From Tricholomella constricta (lineage: Eukaryota > Basidiomycota > Agaricomycetes > Agaricales > Lyophyllaceae), in contig JAACJP010000001.1 of the NCBI GenBank assembly GCA_013368375.1, positions 2,666,001-2,730,000 of the forward strand: DNA of 64,000 nt, written 5' to 3'. The notes below the pieces were generated by a model, which worked only from the letters and a program-made list of their open reading frames with translations, had not been told where the DNA came from and did no database searches. Within the stretch, counting starts at the first letter, position 1; the number at the start of each line of letters is the position of its first letter. Shown here in pieces: positions 41,131 through 50,689 of the stretch. A program made the position numbers and the translations under genes.

Positions 41131-43678
41131 GTCCGTGTCCTCGGTGTTTGGTACCTAAATCCTTGTTGGACCGGCTTGGTCTTGCTCGCGACAGCAATGT
41201 TCGTTTGAAACTGCGGGAGTTCATAAAGGATAAGGTTGTGCTGGCACGCCATTTTATATATGAGCTCGGGCACTCGATTACTGGCGTTCGAGTTGAGGAG
41301 CTCCTCAAGGAAACATCGGCCGTCCCCACAATTGTATGTATTTTTCTATTGCAGTCCAAAATTCTCATATCGATGTCATATGACGCTTACAGAACGCATT
41401 TGCAAGCAAACTGAGCACTAATGAGGCGCCCTTCAATCCCTCCAAGATGCTTGTGGTAGACCTGCTTCATGAGTTCGAGCTTGGGGTTTGGAAGACCCTG
41501 TTCAAGCATCTCATACGCCTGCTTTATGCTGCATCACCGCAGGGAGACCTCGTTGCTGAGCTCGACTTTCGGTATGTGCAACTATAAATTCTGTTCTTTT
41601 CTGACCCACAGAACTACAGATATCGTCAAACGCCAACGTTCGGGCATGACACCATTCGAAAATTCGCAACCAATGCGTCCGAAATGAAGAAGCTTGCGGC
41701 GCGGGATTTCGAGGACTTACTTCAGGTGTGTGTTTCGTCGAGCGTTTCATTGTGTGATATCCTTACTACATGCATCAACAGTGCTCGATTCCGGCGTTCG
41801 AGGATCTTTTACCTGAACCGCACAATAAGCGGCTCATGAAGCTTCTGTACCGGACAGCGGAATGGCATGCCCTCGCCAAAGCTCGAATGCATACAGACTC
41901 TACTGTTGAACTTCTCGAGGCCCTAACTACTGAATTCGGCCAACTCATCCGTCAATTTCGTGACTTAACGTGCTCTGCATACAACACCGTGGAGCTCCCA
42001 GGAGAAGCTGCTGCGCGCGTGCGCCGAACAAAGGTTTCCCAGGATGTGAACTCTGCCGCTGAAGCGACCGAGTCCCATAGTGGTGGTCCAAACACCGCTG
42101 CTGCCGCCGTTTCAACTGCAGAAGGACTTGTTGCAGCCACTGTACCCGCGATTCCTCCAGCTAGTTCTGCTACTCTTGTGACTGCTGCTTCGGAACAATC
42201 GCACACGGCCACCGTCGGACAAGATCAGCGCAATTGGGCATCATCACGTCGTACAAAAAAACTCAATCTCCATCTTTATAAACTTCACGCGTTGGGTGAT
42301 TACGCCAATTCGATCCGCACTTTTGGAACAACGGATTCGTACTCCACACAGCTGGTCAGTGTTTGTCCTTTTGCGGGATCTCTCGAGCTAACGTAGCCAC
42401 AGGGAGAACTTGCTCACCGTCTGATCAAGACACTCTATGCGCGGACCAACAAAAAGGATGCATTGAAACAAATCGCGAAGCAAGTGAATCGACGTACAGT
42501 CCTTCGCAATGATTCTCCGACTGCAGGTGCTGTAGAATCCGAAGAACTCGCCAACGCACCCGTGAACGTTCATCACATCATCTCGAATACCCGTCGAAGT
42601 CCCATCAACATATATGCCTTCGTCAACGAGCGGCTCGAAGGCCAACTTGATCCTGCAAAAAAGGTAAGCTTCAATGTGTCCAGGTCTATTATCCTTGACC
42701 GAACAATGTGTCCTAGGGATTTATTCCCAAACTTCAAGATCACCTCCTGGGTCGCCTTCTCTCCCGAGAGTTTGATGGTGATTCTCACGAAGATTTTACT
42801 GACGAGGACCGTAACGATATCAGAATCAACGGGAACACGCTATACTCTGTTCACCTTCTCCGTGTCAACTATACTACATACGACATTCGCCGCGCATCGG
42901 ATACTATCAACCCTCGGACCCACAAGTTCGTAATGGTCCGTTCACCTGAAACTGGCCCAAACGCGCACCCGTTCTGGTATGCTCAGGTTATGGGCATCTT
43001 CCACACCGTTGTTCGTCACACAGGTCCACGTTCACGAACCCCCTACAAGGAACATCACATACAGTTTTTATGGGTACGCTGGCTCGGTGTTGAACCTGGA
43101 CATCGATCTCAGCGTCGACATGCAAAGTTACCCAAGCTTGGCTTTGTGCCCCACACAGATCCCTACGCTTTCGGCTTCCTAGACCCTTCGTTCGTCATTC
43201 GCGGGTCCCATCTCATTCCTTCATTCGCATCTGGGACCAGTTCAGATCTTCTTCCGGCCCAGCATACCGTGGCACGATTGTCAACCTCCATGGATGATTG
43301 GGTAAATTATTATGTTAATATGTGAGATAATCTTGTACTATCTACCTCCTCAATGAGCTAACATGGCACGGAAAAAGCTTCGTTGACAGGGATATGTTTT
43401 TTAGGTACCTCGGTGGCGGTATTGGCCATCTTCTGCCCCTGCAGGTCACTAGGGATCCCGATGATGAAGAACTGGCTCCCGACAATGATATGGACATCGA
43501 CGATCCTTCGCCATCCACCGGCCTTGATGCCCATAGTGGAGACGAAGAGAGCGAGGACGATGGCGACGGCGACGGCGACGGCGATGGCAATGGCGATGAT
43601 GGCGGAGATGATGATGATGACGAAACGGACGACGACGACGACGAAGACAACGAAGATGTCGGTTACGGTGGGCTGTAG
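41131..43678 (+). pseudogene. Plavaka-type transposase, 3' part
   Basis: Resumes directly after the Gypsy target repeat. Joined across it, the reading gives a C-P-C-P-R-C zinc-ribbon-like motif, the hallmark reading of this family at this place. Further: VPKSLLDRLGLARD, MLVVDLLHEFELGVWKTLFK, AARDFEDLLQCSIPAFE, EWHALAKARMHTDSTVELLE, LHKLHALGDY-like (LYKLHALGDYANSIRTFGTT), then PRTHKFVMVRSP, WVRWLGVEPGH, PKLGFVP, FVIRGSHLIPSF, MDDWVNYYVNM and FVDRDMFFRYLGGGIGHL, ending in an Asp/Glu-rich tail coded by GAC/GAT repeats (43540-43640). Several 50-60 bp introns. Apart from the insertion the gene is open, so the transposase was probably working until the Gypsy entered. Confidence 0.88.
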
Positions 43679-45202
43679 CATTGTCCAGGTTATTCTTCTG
43701 CCGGGTTGACAGACTTCATGAGTCCAGTATTCACAACTTGGACTCTCAGAGCGGGACTGCTCCTCATGGATCTCACGTGGTCTGGCGGCAAACGGAAACC
43801 TGATATGACACAACGAAAAGTCAAGAGATACGGCTGAGGGGAATTGAAAAAGATTGTCAGAATTCCCACCAATTTCACAATAAATACCTGTGACACGATT
43901 TCCCAAACAGATATTCTCGTGAATTGTGAGAAGCGAAGAATTCGCCGAAAATTCTCTCGCAAGATCTTGCATATCTTCAGATATCTTCAATCGCAATTCA
44001 AATTCTTTCCCAGTTTAGTGGCCTTGTCGGTTGCCTCCTGCCATGGTGTTCATTGGAAAGGACGACGACCACAACGGCGACCACGATGGGAACACTGACA
44101 GAAGCTAAGCTCGACAGCAACACTCTTTCATTTATTGTATGGTCCCACCTGTATTCAGCTGCAGCACTAACACACACACTATTAACTATTTCCAGTAATC
44201 CCAAGTGCTGCGTGCGATGGAGTGTCCTGCAAGGCTGCCGTGCACATGCCAGCAGTCTCGAACCATTTCTCATAAGAAAGACAAAACAACTTATTATCAT
44301 CAATGTGCAATGTCCGTTGTCACCTTCATCACAAGGATATATGCTGACCGCATGTACTTGTACAGGCCGGGCAGAAAGACTTCTGCGACGATGCCGATAA
44401 CTTCACACGGTTTTCGGTAAGCCCACAAATGACTGAGCCAAATTTCTTCCTCGTTCATGATATCGCTCGGTGCCAGGATCAACAACAGGAATTCCTTTCG
44501 TTACCCCATGCCGTTACGCTCTCAAGGTCTGACGGCTGACGCGGAACATTATATCAGGTATTTTTCGGCTTTTTTCACTATTCGGGATTGACTATTTATT
44601 ACCTTGTGCAGTTTTCAGGTGCTCTAATATATTCTGTAAGAACGGCGGTCCCAGAAGAGGGGAATGTAGACAGTGAGGCTTGGGTTTCTCTGCGGCGTCG
44701 ACAGGATTGGCTGAACATCGAGGTCTTGAGGGTCATTGTTTTGTATCCATACGCATATATTTACCCAGTGACCGCCCTCTGAATGACAGGTGCTGAATCC
44801 TAAAAAAAATTGCCTGCGTGAGATTTAAAGGAAACTGGGAAGAAAACGTCGGTATATTGTGAAGCCAATTGAAGGGACATTGAGAGGATTTCCTGTAAAT
44901 CCACGACATTATCTCCCAGTCACAATCCTTGTGATATTCATCGGAATTTGTTGGGTATTCTTTCCAATTTCCCACAATTTACTGCTCGTAAATTTTTGGA
45001 CTTTACGCTGTGTGATTATTCCCCTTACTTGAAATCTAATACCACCACGCAGCGACGTTATGAGCAAATTATCATTCTATACCATTATCGTACAATATCC
45101 CAACCCCTTACAATCATTGAAAATAATGAAGAACGACGCACAACTCTTTATCGTCGCCACGTAAGCTGGCCAAATAAGTGTAACTGGCACAACGTTTTAT
45201 CC
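43679..45202. other. Right subterminal DNA of Plavaka element
   Basis: 1.5 kb without a supported gene. Open frames at 44053-44420 lack family features. Several TTCCCA/TGGGAA words (near 43860, 43896, 44008, 44833, 44908, 44965) resemble the core of the terminal repeat and may be subterminal transposase sites; I did not test whether they are more frequent than chance. Confidence 0.4.
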
Positions 45203-45221
45203 AAACTTTCCCGATTTACTG
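45203..45221. repeat. Right TIR, Plavaka element
   Basis: Reverse complement of CAGTAAATCGGGAAAGTTT. Module similarity resumes a few bases further on, about 56-64 bp before the kinase C ATG. Confidence 0.7.
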
Positions 45222-45285
45222 ATGATGGCAACGGTGAGGCTGATTATTTCGTACTCTTCCTGGTTCTCTCAGATGAGTCAAGGGA

Positions 45286-46766
45286 ATGGCGTCCAAACCA
45301 CTATCTGCTCCTTCCGGCAGCCCTGGATCTACACAGCCGGCCGGCTCGTCTTCATCGAACCGACCTGGTTCACTGACAACTCACAACATGGCAGTACAAC
45401 TCCGGAAGCTCTATCGTTATCAAACTGTCCTGTATAATCACGAGGAGGCTTGGAGGGACCGCTATTCGTTCTTGCTCTCGAAAGGGTATCGCCTTCGTCC
45501 TCGTTATGAGCCTGGCTGGAGTCCATCTTGGTTGAATATAGACATTGATCCCGCGTACTGCGACGATTCCATCGACACAGTTGTACGTTGACAGTACTGC
45601 GTTGGCTTTTCACCCAATCTTCTTTGCTAACATGATCCACAGCTACCTATGGTCTTGGACGCTAACAGAATCTCAGATAACATCACGGTGTGCATAAAAC
45701 GAATCGACCCGAAGGAAATCACGGACGAGGTGAAAATAGCAACATTTTTATCTTCTATCCGGGACGCCAAAAACCACTGTGTTCAAATTTCGGATGCGTT
45801 TCGAGACCCTGTCTTACCCAAAGTCGAATACATTGTCATGCCGTCTTTGCGGCCCTTTTACAACCCAGAATTTGGCGCAGTCGGTGAGGTCGTCGATTTC
45901 GTAACGCAGATGATCGAGGTACTCATAGTTTCCCTCCATCAATGGCATGCGCTAACGTTAAACAGGGTATGGAATTCATGCATAAACATCTTGTCGCACA
46001 CGGGTACGTACACTATCATTCTTCACCAAATATTCTCCTTTGAAATATTCGTGACCAGCGATTTGACCACTCAAAACATCATGATGGACGCCCGACCCAT
46101 CCTTCCTTCCGGCTGGCACTTTGTAGCCCACCATTGTACACCAGATGGCGTCACAGAAATCTCCCCGCTGGCTCGTATAGACAGACCAGTTCGATACATC
46201 ATCATCGATTTCGATTGTTCTGCGCGACTCTCTCCGGGCCAGCCTCATCTAATTAGGTTCTTTGGTGGTCGTGACGGAGAACCTCCGGAATACAAGAGTC
46301 GGGACCCTTACGATCCTTTCAAGATCGATGTGTTCACATTAGGAAACGTATTCTACAAGGACTTCTACCAGGTAGGTTCGATTTCGATCTCTACTTTCAC
46401 TCGCAAAGGAGAGGCACTTACCCGCGTATTTTCGAAATCCAGAAATACGAAGGGCTCGATTTTCTCGAAACCTTGATCGATTTTATGAAAACCCCCAACT
46501 TCCGTCAACGCCCTGACGCCGAGATGGCGATGGCGTATTGGCTGAACGTCAGGAAGCACATTGACGTTGGGAGGGCGCGCTGGCGTCTTCAACAGCGGAA
46601 AGAAACGATGGGAGAACGTATACTGTACGATACGGTTGCCTTTGCTCGAGAAGGCGTTCAGAGGATGAAGCGGATGTTGACTGGTGAGGTACGTTACGAA
46701 GCCTTTTGCGAGTCAGCCCCACTACTGATCGTCGTGTAGAAGGACCATAGAGTCTACTGGTCATGA
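45286..46766 (+). CDS. Protein-kinase-like protein, module copy C
   Basis: Exons 45286-45582, 45643-45918, 45966-46003, 46059-46371, 46443-46688, 46740-46766; 398 residues. By position: ATP Lys about 118 (VCIKRI), helix C Glu about 128, catalytic HGDLTTQN with Asp about 205 and Asn about 210, metal Asp about 254 (IIDFDCS), PPEY, helix F KIDVFTLGN, and the end KDHRVYWS. No glycine-rich loop, signal peptide or membrane helix is seen. TGAGTCA (45274-45280) precedes the ATG, as in copies A, B and D. Only about 60 bp of the original spacer remains; the rest of the promoter is now transposon DNA, so expression may be altered. Closest relative in the window is copy B. Confidence 0.87.
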
Positions 46767-48607
46767 GTCGCTCGTTACTCGTCCACTTTGACGGATATCG
46801 TGGACTGGCATCTAGACGACACTATTACCACAACGTTCTGAACTCGAAGCACGTCCATCCTTCAAAGTTAACATACCCGAGCGAGTCCCTGCGATCAGCG
46901 AAAACTTTAAACGCTCCAATCAGGCTCATTCGTCGGCTGCACTATTCAGCAGTCTTTCCTTCACACACAGCAGCGTTAAATCTGACATGGGATCTGCGAC
47001 GTTGCAGCGTGTTGAACCTGCATCAACTCGCCGTCGACGAGAATTCCGACCATCGCTTATAAGGTACCGTGAAGGCTGTGTGTTGTGTGTAGTCTCGTAG
47101 GTCCAAATATTAAATACTGCCTGCCATAGGCCCACCGTGCCCGTTCGTGGGTGACCCCGTGGAATACAGCACATACGGAATGCTTTTTCTCCAGATCCGA
47201 CATAAGTGACTTGCTCTATATATCACGGCCTTTTGTCTGAATCGAGCGAGCTTTGCAATCAGCACCCGTTGCGCGTTGTGTGGTCTCTAAAATTAAATAC
47301 ACGTGGCGGCCCTTAAGACTCGAACAGCCACAGATCAATTTAAATTCAATTGCTTCCGTTGCGGTTAAAGTTTAGACGCTATGTGAAATGCAAAGAGAAA
47401 CTGGACGTTAATTACAGAGATAATGTCATGGGAGGGCAGCGAGAAAATGACCGGTGGCTTAGTGCCAAAGGGTCGCGGCGTGCACGTGAACATCAACGTA
47501 ATGCCTCTTGTATATGTGGCGTCAGCACGCCTAGCAGAGGGATAGGAAAAACATGAGAAGAACTTGTTCATCATGTTGCTGCCTACAAGAGGGTCATTCG
47601 AGATGTTATCACTTGAGGCGTACACAAGGGGTTGCTATGCAGAACGACAGACTGCATCATGACCAGACGTACGGGGGATAAGGGGATAAACACGATGGAA
47701 ATACTTCACTCCATGTGCTTGAGCCATGAGAAGCGATATAAGTTCTGAGATCCGATAAGAAGCGCCTTTTTAGGAAAAATGATGAGAGAATGGAAGGCTG
47801 ATTCAGATGAGCGCGTTCGCGTGCCCATTTCGAAGATGTACTCGAAGATCAGTGGTGAACGCGCCGCTTGACCTCTGCTGGAATGCGCGTCTCTCTCCCG
47901 TGCCTTTTCTCTGAAGAGTATTCCTATGGGTTTTCAACTGTACCGGGTTATCAACTATTTAAAGAGGCAATTTATCTTGTCGGTTCATCTCGATTGGTTG
48001 GGGCGAAAAAGCGAATGGCAGCTGTTTCTGTTCTTGCCGGTGAGATATATTCCTGTCAACTCCCTCAGTAAGCCGTTTGATATATTACGGTGAATCTTCA
48101 GAGACGCCGCCAGCAAGCCAACCTGGTTCAATTGTTACATATAGTTTAGCTGTCAATTATGGAATTATATCGCCCACGGAATTGTCATGGAGGGCAGAGA
48201 TTCGGATGTATTTCCAAATAATTTTCAAGGACCGTTATCTAGAGGGATGATTTACAATCACCACCGCAAGGCCACCTAACGAGGGGTTACACGTTGCCAA
48301 TGCATCGCTGATTGATGATGGCATAGTTGAATCGACTTCTCGAGGCATGTGCCGAAGTTGGTATTTAATCCTCAGCACCGTTTACGAGCCTTCTCCTGCC
48401 CTGCTGATCGATTCTCTATAGTTCACCTCGACGTCAATCGCTCCACTTGTCATTGATTAACCTCTTCTTTATAATCGAGAACATGACAACCGCAAGTGAG
48501 TGACCTTGTTCTGGTCGGCGACTGCCCAAAGCAGCCCAGGGCGGTACCTTCCAAGGATCATCCATGTTCTCCACCTGGTCTCCTCAGAGCCGTTCCGCTG
48601 ATATCCG
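46767..48607. repeat. Flank repeat beyond kinase C (inverted copy)
   Basis: Inverted copy of the DNA at about 8540-9553 and, further out, of about 1-1470. About 48470-48607 mirrors positions 133-1, so the similarity probably continues beyond the left window edge. No gene. The short frame at 46763-47062 is discussed under rejected items. Confidence 0.7.
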
Positions 48608-49047
48608 ACCATGGCTATTATGGAGTATTTCACATCGGTCAAACGACGGAGAATACACGTCAAACCATGAGAAGCGGTGTTGATCCTCGAGCACCAGGCA
48701 TGCCTCCATCGCTCAGCAGATCCAATCATCACCACAACACGAGTCTGCGGCCATAAAGTAGACGCTGGAGAATACGTGAAATAACATGCGGAGGACGCGT
48801 GTTGGAAGATAGGTCCCGAGCTCCGCAGATCATGATGTACGCCACACTAGCGCTCTTCGAAAAGAAATGTTCTCTACTGCAAAACCCTCTGCCCCGCAGT
48901 TCCCCGCAGTTCCCATTTGTACAGCCAACATGTTGTATCGATAACGTCCAGGTGGCTTGGAATATAGCGAAGATGTCATGGATTTCGACAGGAATATCCA
49001 TAAGGGGAGCTTGCCAAAAAGGAACAGTTTTCATGTGGCTATATACC
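48608..49047. other. Unassigned intergenic DNA
   Basis: About 440 bp. Only random-looking open frames on both strands. Confidence 0.4.
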
Positions 49048-49830
49048 TCACCTGTACGGCTTGAACCGCCAAGGCACGTTGAGTGCTTCTACTTTCGCCC
49101 TGTATTCGTCCCACCTCTTCTTCAACCTCATCAGATCTGTTGCAAACCATCAGCATTACACATAAGTCGATGATCGAGAACAACATGCCGCTGGGTTGCC
49201 TTTCGCCTCCTGGAATGCATAGAAATCTTTCTTCTCCTTCGCCTCCTTCTTCGTATTCCTAATTCCGAATCCGTTTGGATGACTGCCCGCTTCTCTTGAA
49301 CTGTTTGCTCGCCACCACCACCGAGCGTTTTCCCATAACCCCCGCGTGTAATCAAAGTGAACCCACCTTCATCAGCGATCGCCTCGCGTTTCCGGTACTT
49401 CGACTTCTGTTTCGTCTTCTTCTGCAGCTCGTGCTCGTACACCAGGAGGCATCAAGGAAAACAAGGTGCGCTGAGCGGCCTGTCGGTCATAGTGTTCGAA
49501 AACTGGTTCAAGGCAGGGAAATAAGATTAGGAGCTTCCGAGGTTGACCGTCGGCGCTAGAGTTCAGTAGTTAGATCACGGGTATCTTCCATCTACTCATC
49601 GCTGTCACTGTCTTCATAACGGTATCCAGGCCAAAATATGACCCTCTCCACCGTCCCGTTTAAACAACTGCGATGGCTCGCATCTGGGACCACGAAAAGC
49701 GTTCGGCCTTATGCATCTTTGACCGCCTTTTGGAGCCTGCATGCGCTCGAACGTATATACAATGTGGAGATGATGATGGATAGGAGATCGGAACGACAGC
49801 GAATCCACTGAAGGAAGTTGGAAGCGCGAA
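49048..49830 (-). pseudogene. Relic of RRP7-like rRNA-processing gene
   Basis: Rrp7 acts in 40S subunit assembly. Pieces of one Rrp7-like protein occur in order on the minus strand but in different frames: SGFAVVPISYPSSSPHCIYV with VRAHAG (about 49815-49738), GRTLFVVPDASHRS and NGTVERVIFWPGY after an in-frame TAA (49709-49711), EAIADEGGFTLITRGGYGKT (about 49400-49335), then after a shift near 49260 KKDFYAFQEAKG, and after a likely 54 bp intron LMRLKKRWDEYRAKVEAL and WRFKPYR with the stop at 49048-49050. The family's C-terminal F-K-P-Y is kept. Shifts plus a stop indicate a pseudogene; a working copy is expected elsewhere. Assignment rests on remembered family motifs. Confidence 0.65.
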
Positions 49831-50185
49831 ATTTCGCGTGTTGTTTGCAAAACGTGCTGTTACCAAACAACACCCGATTTGGCGGGGCAGCTCGGACGGT
49901 CTATTGACATACTGCCAATACTCAAAGTTTCCGTTAATCGACTGGCGGAGACTTGACACTGAATTTACCGTAGAGATAAAACGACCCTCAGTGACAGATA
50001 ATGGCGCGGGCACGGCCGCACTGAGAGGAAATCAATAACACTTATGGTCAGTAAAATCTTGAATCCTTACCCCAAAGCCTCGTCGGAATATGTCCATTCT
50101 TTGATACAGGAGCAGAATGTTCCCAGGAAACTTCCAAGAAGCCCGACGATCAAACAAGGCACTGGCAGGATGCTTAAAATCACAA
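49831..50185. other. Unassigned DNA before Copia2
   Basis: No gene seen. Ends with the CACCT target duplication (50186-50190). Confidence 0.4.
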
Positions 50186-50190
50186 CACCT

Positions 50191-50451
50191 TGTTGAAACT
50201 TACCATATTCATGTGACCCATCACATGATAGATTCTTATCAATGGTCTGTGCACTACATCTTATCCCCTAACTCCGATGGTCTGTGCGCCATCCCAGTAG
50301 TATAAATAGCACACCAATATGTCGTATATCGGTGTGGAATTACATTCCTAGTACTTAGTATCACTCACAGCCTCAACCTTAGCTACAAGCTAAACACTCT
50401 AGGTAAGCTAATAGCCTTTCCGCTGTGCACAATGTGCTGGCCCTTTCAATA
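50191..50451 (+). repeat. Copia2 5' LTR
   Basis: 261 bp with TATAAATA box at 50301. Confidence 0.95.
50301..50308 (+). promoter_or_regulatory. TATA box in Copia2 LTR
   Basis: TATAAATA in the 5' LTR, repeated at 55667 in the 3' LTR; it would drive the genomic transcript. Confidence 0.6.
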
Positions 50452-50464
50452 GGTTATGGGCCCC
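50452..50464 (+). other. Copia2 primer-binding site (internal tRNA-iMet type)
   Basis: GGTTATGGGCCCC directly after the LTR; same sequence as in Copia1, complementary to an initiator-tRNA anticodon arm rather than a tRNA 3' end. Confidence 0.75.
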
Positions 50465-50689
50465 GGTAGCCGTCGTCAGCGCCCTCTGTGGCTGCAGACT
50501 TGACAGGCTTGCCGGCTTACCACTAGAGCAAAATCTCTGAATGCTCTCGCCCTATGGCTGAGAAAATTCTTAGATATTCTCTATGTTGTGTTGCTCGACG
50601 TGCATGAGCTATCTGCTCAACGTCTCACTTCTATTGGATGGACATGATGCTGATTGCGCTTCCTTGCAGCACTCCAAACCGCATCAAAC

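Larger units (their letters stand above)
20797..45221. mobile_element. Plavaka/CACTA-like DNA transposon with two nested retrotransposons
   Basis: Terminal inverted repeats CACTGAATCGGGAAAGTTT (20797-20815) and, inverted, CAGTAAATCGGGAAAGTTT (45203-45221) agree at 17 of 19 positions. Both lie where similarity to the kinase/TM module stops. Inside are two divergent genes: DUF6698 (minus) and a Plavaka-type transposase (plus), the usual pair of such elements. Total 24.4 kb; subtracting the Copia and Gypsy insertions with one target repeat each leaves about 8.5 kb. No convincing target duplication: AT occurs at both ends, which is not significant. About 0.5 kb of the TM3/kinase C module is missing at the site. 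Confidence 0.72.

Noticed and set aside
43540..43640. GAC/GAT microsatellite as an independent repeat
   Set aside because: It encodes the acidic tail usual at the end of this transposase type.
44053..44420. Possible small gene near the right end of the Plavaka element
   Set aside because: Overlapping short frames, no motif, no consistent splice pattern.
20794..45224. Target-site duplication for the Plavaka element
   Set aside because: Only AT is shared at both ends; CAT and ATG on the two sides are not direct repeats.
46763..47062. A frame of about 100 codons starting at the kinase stop (ATGA overlap) in copies C and B (9557-9246), with similar protein ends
   Set aside because: The middle parts are in different frames between the two copies, the counterparts after D and E do not match, and the similarity is as strong at the DNA level outside the frame. 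Treated as 3' flank.
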